DNA of 9,182 nucleotides from Planctomycetota bacterium (lineage in GTDB: Bacteria; Planctomycetota; Planctomycetia; Pirellulales; Thermoguttaceae). This document shows, piece after piece, positions 5,995 through 9,182 of the stretch. The stretch spans positions 1 to 9,182 of the forward strand of contig JAHIKV010000104.1 of assembly GCA_018897395.1 (NCBI GenBank), written 5' to 3'. Below the pieces are notes generated by a model. It worked only from the letters and a program-made list of their open reading frames with translations. It did not search any database and had not been told where the DNA came from. Every line of letters begins with the position of its first letter. The stretch's first letter is position 1. A program made the position numbers and the translations under genes.

Positions 5995-6999
5995 ATGAAA
6001 AACACCCCCCTGCCAAGACTCGATGAGAGTTGCGAAATACGAAAGGCATTGCTTCCGTATTGCCGGTTGAAAGCCGGCGAGATATGGGAGGATCCATTGA
6101 CGGGACATCGGGTTGGGTGCCTCGACGCTTCTTCATTGGAACAGGTCCTATATCTTACGGGAGATCATAAGACGACGTTGGCGATCCACGATCCACCGTA
6201 CAATCTTGTTGCTTTCGATGAGCGTCCCTTGCACCAATATGTCGAGTGGTGCGCCCGCTGGATAGAGAACACCGACCGGATTCTGTCGTCCGACTCGTCG
6301 CTGTACGTGTGGCTGGGGGCAGATCAGAACGACGGGTTCCAGCCATTGCCCGACTTTATGGTAATGATGCGAGGACAGCCGTTTCGCGCCCGGAGCTTTA
6401 TCACCGTGAGAAACCAACGGGGATACGGAACGCAGAAAAACTGGATGGCCGTTCGTCAGGAGCTTCTCTACTACGTCAAGGGGCGCCCCACATTCAACGT
6501 GGACGCTGAATATACGGATATACCCAAGATTCTCCGAGGATACTACAAAGAGGTAAACGGCCAAATCACGGAAAACCTTCAACGGAGCCGTTCGGAAAAC
6601 ATCCGGGCGGGGAACGTGTGGGTGGACGTTCAGCAGGTGTTCTATCGAATGGAGGAGAACGTTTCCGGCTGCTACGCCCAAAAGCCGCTGAAGTCAATAG
6701 ATCGCATCATCCGTGCAAGTTCCGCCCCGGCGGACGTGGTCGTCGATTTCTTTTCGCACTCGGGCACGACGCTTCTCGGCGCGGAAATCAACAATCGCCG
6801 GTGCTTCACGATGGATATCGATCCGTTGTTTTGCGAGATTACGATTCGCCGCCTGGAGCATTATCGGCGGACCGGCCGGGTGGGCTGGCAAAACGGGCAT
6901 CCTTTTGAGGATCAATACGATTGTCCTCGACAAGACGAGGCTGAACATTCCAAAGGCACTCGCAGCCAATCCAAAGTGGCGCAGCCTTCGCTGTTTTGA
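5995..6999 (+). CDS. Type II DNA methyltransferase, beta-class (N6-adenine or N4-cytosine)
   Basis: Protects self DNA by methylating an exocyclic amine with S-adenosylmethionine. The catalytic motif IV DPPYNL (Asp66 to Leu71) comes first, followed by a middle region with RGYGTQKNWMAVRQELLYYVKG and the target-recognition segment. The SAM-binding motif I comes last (DFFSHSGTTLLGAE, Phe253 to Thr259, then MDID at 273-276). This order defines the beta class. Motif I reads FSHSGTT rather than the commoner FxGSGTT. DPPY fits N6-adenine slightly better than N4-cytosine, but the base and site cannot be told. ATG 5995 is the first start after an in-frame stop at 5977. It has no clear ribosome-binding site, and the 124-bp leader has only a weak TGAC/GTCA inverted repeat at 5978-5989. 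The gene overlaps the context of the endonuclease start. The tail after residue 300 is poorly conserved. Confidence 0.9.
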   Translation: MKNTPLPRLDESCEIRKALLPYCRLKAGEIWEDPLTGHRVGCLDASSLEQVLYLTGDHKTTLAIHDPPYNLVAFDERPLHQYVEWCARWIENTDRILSSDSSLYVWLGADQNDGFQPLPDFMVMMRGQPFRARSFITVRNQRGYGTQKNWMAVRQELLYYVKGRPTFNVDAEYTDIPKILRGYYKEVNGQITENLQRSRSENIRAGNVWVDVQQVFYRMEENVSGCYAQKPLKSIDRIIRASSAPADVVVDFFSHSGTTLLGAEINNRRCFTMDIDPLFCEITIRRLEHYRRTGRVGWQNGHPFEDQYDCPRQDEAEHSKGTRSQSKVAQPSLF

Positions 7000-7001
7000 G
7001 G
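6998..7001 (+). promoter_or_regulatory. Ribosome-binding site overlapping the methyltransferase stop
   Basis: GAGG overlaps the TGA stop (6997-6999) of the methyltransferase and lies six bases before ATG 7008. This decides the endonuclease start in favour of ATG 7008 over the in-frame TTG at 6996. It implies the nuclease is made mainly by ribosomes finishing the methyltransferase, a usual way to keep toxic nuclease behind protective methylation. Confidence 0.65.
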
Positions 7002-7007
7002 AACGAT

Positions 7008-7724
7008 ATGGAACAACTCCGCGATGAACTTGACCGACTGCTGACGGCTTTGCCCAATGCCGAGGAGTTTCGTTACCGTTTGGAAACGCTGGTTTCCGTC
7101 TATCCGTTCAACGAGTTCGAGTACATTATCGCCGCTCTCTTGGCCGCCGATAAGCTAACGCACGACGAATACATCGAATTGCGAGATGCTTACATCGCCC
7201 GGAACATGTTTCTGTACATTTTTGAGATCGGCGCGCCGCGGGGTTTCGGCGAAGCCTGGGCGCAGGGACATCTTAAGGAACTCGTCCCGGAACTTCAGAA
7301 ACCGTCGAAAAAGATGGACTCGACGTATTCCGGCGAGTACGACTTACTTCTGGACGGCCGAATAAAGATCGAAGTAAAAGCATCGCGTGCGGTGGACTTC
7401 GACAGCGACGAGCCGCTGTACGTCAAAGCGTTACCCTCGGATTCGGCCAAGCGGTTCGACATGAACTTTCAGCAGGTCAAACCGGCCTGCTGCGATGTGT
7501 TCGTTTGGGTCGGCGTATGGCGCGACGTAATTCGCCATTGGGTGCTGGCGTCGAAGGAAGTAGCATCCAATCGTTACTATTCACCGGGCCAACACCGCGG
7601 GAATGTGGGCGAGGGGCAACTCCATCTAAAAGACGACAATATCCACGAGTTCACCGCGTACGAGGCGCAATCCAACCAGCTTGCCGCCGCCATTCGGGAA
7701 GCGTATGAGAGACAGAATAAGTAG
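7008..7724 (+). CDS. Type II restriction endonuclease, PD-(D/E)XK fold
   Basis: The 238-residue protein is predicted to cut DNA unmodified by the methyltransferase encoded just upstream. The catalytic signature is GEYDLLL...IKIEVKAS, with Asp112 and Glu122-Val-Lys124 on adjacent strands, followed by a helix-strand region (CCDVFVWVGVWRDVIRHWVLA) that completes the core. Residues 1-90 are mainly helical with acidic patches (MEQLRDELDRLLTALPNAEEFRYRLETLV) and may give dimerisation or DNA contact. I do not recognise a named restriction-enzyme family and cannot give the site. The order methyltransferase then endonuclease, on the same strand with an eight-base gap, supports the assignment strongly. 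No controller (C) gene is visible. Confidence 0.8.
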   Translation: MEQLRDELDRLLTALPNAEEFRYRLETLVSVYPFNEFEYIIAALLAADKLTHDEYIELRDAYIARNMFLYIFEIGAPRGFGEAWAQGHLKELVPELQKPSKKMDSTYSGEYDLLLDGRIKIEVKASRAVDFDSDEPLYVKALPSDSAKRFDMNFQQVKPACCDVFVWVGVWRDVIRHWVLASKEVASNRYYSPGQHRGNVGEGQLHLKDDNIHEFTAYEAQSNQLAAAIREAYERQNK

Positions 7725-7817
7725 CAACGAATAAAAGGAGGGAAGCCCCGGAGAGTCGTTTGACAATAGCTCGACGTTCACGCCGGGTTGGGGAGGGAAC
7801 AACGATTGGTTGTGGAT

Positions 7818-7880
7818 TGTCAGGCCCGTTCACGGGCCTCCTGCCTCCACCGAGCAGGACGCCCGTAAACGGGCGTGACA
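7818..7880. repeat. Cruciform of three nested stems between endonuclease and HrgA-like gene
   Basis: TGTCA (7818-7822) pairs with TGACA (7876-7880). Inside are a 7-bp stem 7822-7828 / 7833-7839 (loop TTCA), a 6-bp stem TCCTGC / GCAGGA (7839-7844, 7854-7859, nine-base loop) and a 6-bp stem CGCCCG / CGGGCG (7860-7865, 7870-7875, loop TAAA). Every arm is perfectly paired, so the 63 bases could form a closed multi-branch structure. It begins the hairpin-rich part of the 306-bp gene-free spacer 7725-8030. The first 90 bases of that spacer hold nothing I can identify. Confidence 0.7.
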
Positions 7881-7924
7881 GCGCGAATGGATGATTTAAT
7901 GGGAGTGGGAGCCGTTCCCGCGAA

Positions 7925-7982
7925 CCCGGCGTAAACGCCGGGCCTAGTACCGCCTGCGGCGGACAACGCCCGTAAACGAGCG
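7925..7982. repeat. Three further short hairpins with TAAA or TGC loops
   Basis: CCCGGCG / CGCCGGG (7925-7931, 7936-7942) has loop TAAA. CCGCC / GGCGG (7950-7954, 7958-7962) has loop TGC. CGCCCG / CGAGCG (7967-7972, 7977-7982) has loop TAAA and one mismatch. The first uses the same stem as the right hairpin at 3297-3314, differing only in the loop (TAAA against TAGA). The third is a decayed copy of the hairpin at 7860-7875. This links the sites into one repeat family. Confidence 0.7.
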
Positions 7983-8030
7983 TGAAAATATCGCGGCTCA
8001 ACAACACAATGATTGGGAAAGGGAGCGATA

Positions 8031-8999
8031 ATGTCGTACGGTTTCATCGACATCGCATATGATGTTCTCAAACAGTCGCGCAAACCGCTCACATGTCAAG
8101 AAATCTGGCAGTTCGCCAACGAAACCGGTTTGGCCGCCAAGGTTGGAACAAAAGGAAAGACACCACTAGCAACGCTCGGTGCAAGGTTATACGTTGAAGT
8201 ACGTGACAATGAAGCATCTAAGTTTATTGGTGTCGGCAAGCGCCCTGTGCGATTCTTTCTAAAGGACCGCCAATCCGAAATATCCCCGGACACGATAGCC
8301 AAGGCTGAAAAAGAGGAGATCAAGAGGCCCGAGCGAAAAGTCCCCTATGAGGAACGCGATCTTCATCCACTACTGACGTATTTCGCATACACGAATCCGC
8401 CATTCAATCGCGGTCGTCCCATTCTCACAAAGACGTTGCATCACGAAAAGTCCAAAAGGTCGGGATACAGTGAATGGATTCACCCGGATATCGTTGGCTT
8501 CTACTTGCCGTTGGACGACTGGCGGCCGGACGTCATTGAGCTAAACCGCCTCTCCGACAACAATTCCTTGCGATTGTACTCCTTTGAACTGAAAAAATCT
8601 TTGACCAAGGGAAACTACCGCGAGGCGTTCTTTCAAGCTGTCTCCAACTCGTCATGGGCGCATGAAGGCTACCTCGTTGCGGTGGACATTCTGCAGGACG
8701 ACGATTTTCTATCGGAATTGGAACGTCTGGCGTCATCGTTCGGAATCGGGATCGTTTGCCTCAATCCAACAGACCTGGATAGTTCGTCCGTACTCTATCC
8801 AGCGAGGATCAAGCCATCACTTGATTGGGAGACAATCAATAGACTATGCGAGCAGAATCCAGATTTCGAGAAGTTTCTACAAGACGTGAAAAATGCCTTC
8901 AATTCCAGAAAGATATATAAATCTGAGTACGATCCCATTGAATCCAACATTAGCAGGTATATCCAAAACAAATTAAAAATCAAACCCGAGAATATTTAA
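8031..8999 (+). CDS. HrgA-like protein: HARE-HTH domain plus PD-(D/E)XK-like domain
   Basis: A 322-residue protein. Residues 1-80 (IDIAYDVLKQSRKPLTCQEIWQFANETGL, then KTPLATLGARLYVEVRDN and FIGVGKRPVRFFLKDR) form a HARE-HTH winged-helix domain, a DNA-binding module found in chromatin proteins and in bacterial restriction proteins. A charged linker (IAKAEKEEIKRPERKV) follows. The C-terminal part has EWIHPDIVGFYLP (Asp153) and LYSFELKKSLT (Glu186-Leu-Lys188), consistent with a PD-(D/E)XK nuclease core, then a strand EGYLVAVD. From memory the layout matches the COG2958/HrgA family, named for a Helicobacter gene that replaces a restriction endonuclease beside its methyltransferase. I infer a DNA-targeting defence role, possibly sensing DNA state. 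ATG 8031 follows GGGAG (8021-8025); an upstream in-frame TTG at 8013 is less likely. The 3' end is markedly A/T-rich, suggesting transfer. Confidence 0.75.
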   Translation: MSYGFIDIAYDVLKQSRKPLTCQEIWQFANETGLAAKVGTKGKTPLATLGARLYVEVRDNEASKFIGVGKRPVRFFLKDRQSEISPDTIAKAEKEEIKRPERKVPYEERDLHPLLTYFAYTNPPFNRGRPILTKTLHHEKSKRSGYSEWIHPDIVGFYLPLDDWRPDVIELNRLSDNNSLRLYSFELKKSLTKGNYREAFFQAVSNSSWAHEGYLVAVDILQDDDFLSELERLASSFGIGIVCLNPTDLDSSSVLYPARIKPSLDWETINRLCEQNPDFEKFLQDVKNAFNSRKIYKSEYDPIESNISRYIQNKLKIKPENI

Positions 9000-9083
9000 A
9001 CCCCGCTGTCAAGTCTCGATCGCAACTTTGAGGCGAGAGGCGGTAACCGTTCACACCCCGGGGAGCAATGAAGGAGCGGAATT

Positions 9084-9182
9084 GTGGGCGAGATGAGCTT
9101 CGACGGCGGATGTGACGAAGGAAAATACATTGCGACGCTGCTGACGACAACTCTCAATCACCGTCAGCATCGTCTCGACAAA
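9084..9182 (+). CDS. Start of an unidentified gene, cut by the window end
   Basis: A GTG start at 9084 sits seven bases after AAGGAG (9071-9076), the best Shine-Dalgarno match in the window, and the frame stays open for 33 codons to the last base. An in-frame ATG at 9093 is an alternative. The translated start (VGEMSFDGGCDEGKYIATLL, then TTTLNHRQHRLDK) matches no family I know. An overlapping 15-codon reading from ATG 9068 stops at 9115 and is probably not real. The spacer 9000-9083 shows no clear terminator for the HrgA-like gene. Confidence 0.4.
   Translation, partial: MGEMSFDGGCDEGKYIATLLTTTLNHRQHRLDK

Noticed and set aside
7760..7765. TTGACA as a promoter for the HrgA-like gene
   Set aside because: No acceptable -10 hexamer lies 15 to 19 bases downstream.
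7818..7982. CRISPR array
   Set aside because: The repeated units are short palindromes of differing sequence with irregular spacing. There are no constant direct repeats with unique spacers and no cas genes.

Overview
The window looks like chromosomal DNA from a GC-rich bacterium, most likely a planctomycete (Pirellulales-like). This is an inference. It rests on the GC-rich, C/G-ending codon use of the first five genes, the split glycine dehydrogenase (GcvPA type), a KamA next to D-Ala-D-Ala-ligase-like enzymes, and intergenic DNA full of short GC-rich hairpins and simple tandem repeats set against gene starts. All the genes I support lie on the + strand. I see no rRNA, tRNA, CRISPR array or transposase.

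Layout. (1) 194-1528: gcvPA, subunit 1 of the glycine cleavage P-protein, standing alone without gcvT, gcvH or gcvPB in view. (2) 1529-1913: a non-coding stretch holding a 136-bp MITE-like element with perfect 16-bp terminal inverted repeats, then a possible promoter. (3) 1914-5870: a four-gene cluster made of a KamA-family lysine 2,3-aminomutase, two different ATP-grasp (D-Ala-D-Ala ligase-like) enzymes and a GNAT acetyltransferase. The last three are packed tightly (a 19-nt gap, then a 20-nt overlap). (4) 5995-8999: a defence block made of a beta-class N6-adenine/N4-cytosine DNA methyltransferase, a PD-(D/E)XK restriction endonuclease coupled to it, a 306-bp hairpin-rich spacer, and an HrgA-like HARE-HTH plus PD-(D/E)XK-like protein. 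(5) 9084 to the end: the probable start of another gene, cut off by the window edge.

How the genes may work together. The KamA / ATP-grasp / ATP-grasp / GNAT set has the logic of a small pathway. KamA would make beta-lysine from L-lysine. The ATP-grasp enzymes would form one or two amide bonds with an amino acid or small peptide. The GNAT would acetylate a free amine. Known parallels are N-epsilon-acetyl-beta-lysine (KamA/AblA plus AblB, and the kamA-yodP pair of Bacillus) and N-acetylglutaminylglutamine amide (ATP-grasp plus GNAT). This makes an acetylated beta-lysine peptide, used as a compatible solute or secreted small molecule, the main candidate for a new system here. The restriction block is more A/T-rich than its left neighbours, especially at its right end, and is probably acquired DNA. 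The methyltransferase and endonuclease form a type II restriction-modification pair, and the HrgA-like protein is a family known to associate with such loci.

A second theme is a family of palindromes with four-base loops (TAAA, TAGA, TATT, AATA, TTCA, TCCA). They occur in three intergenic regions, twice as a pair of hairpins enclosed by outward TTTAGCC / GGCTAAA boxes.
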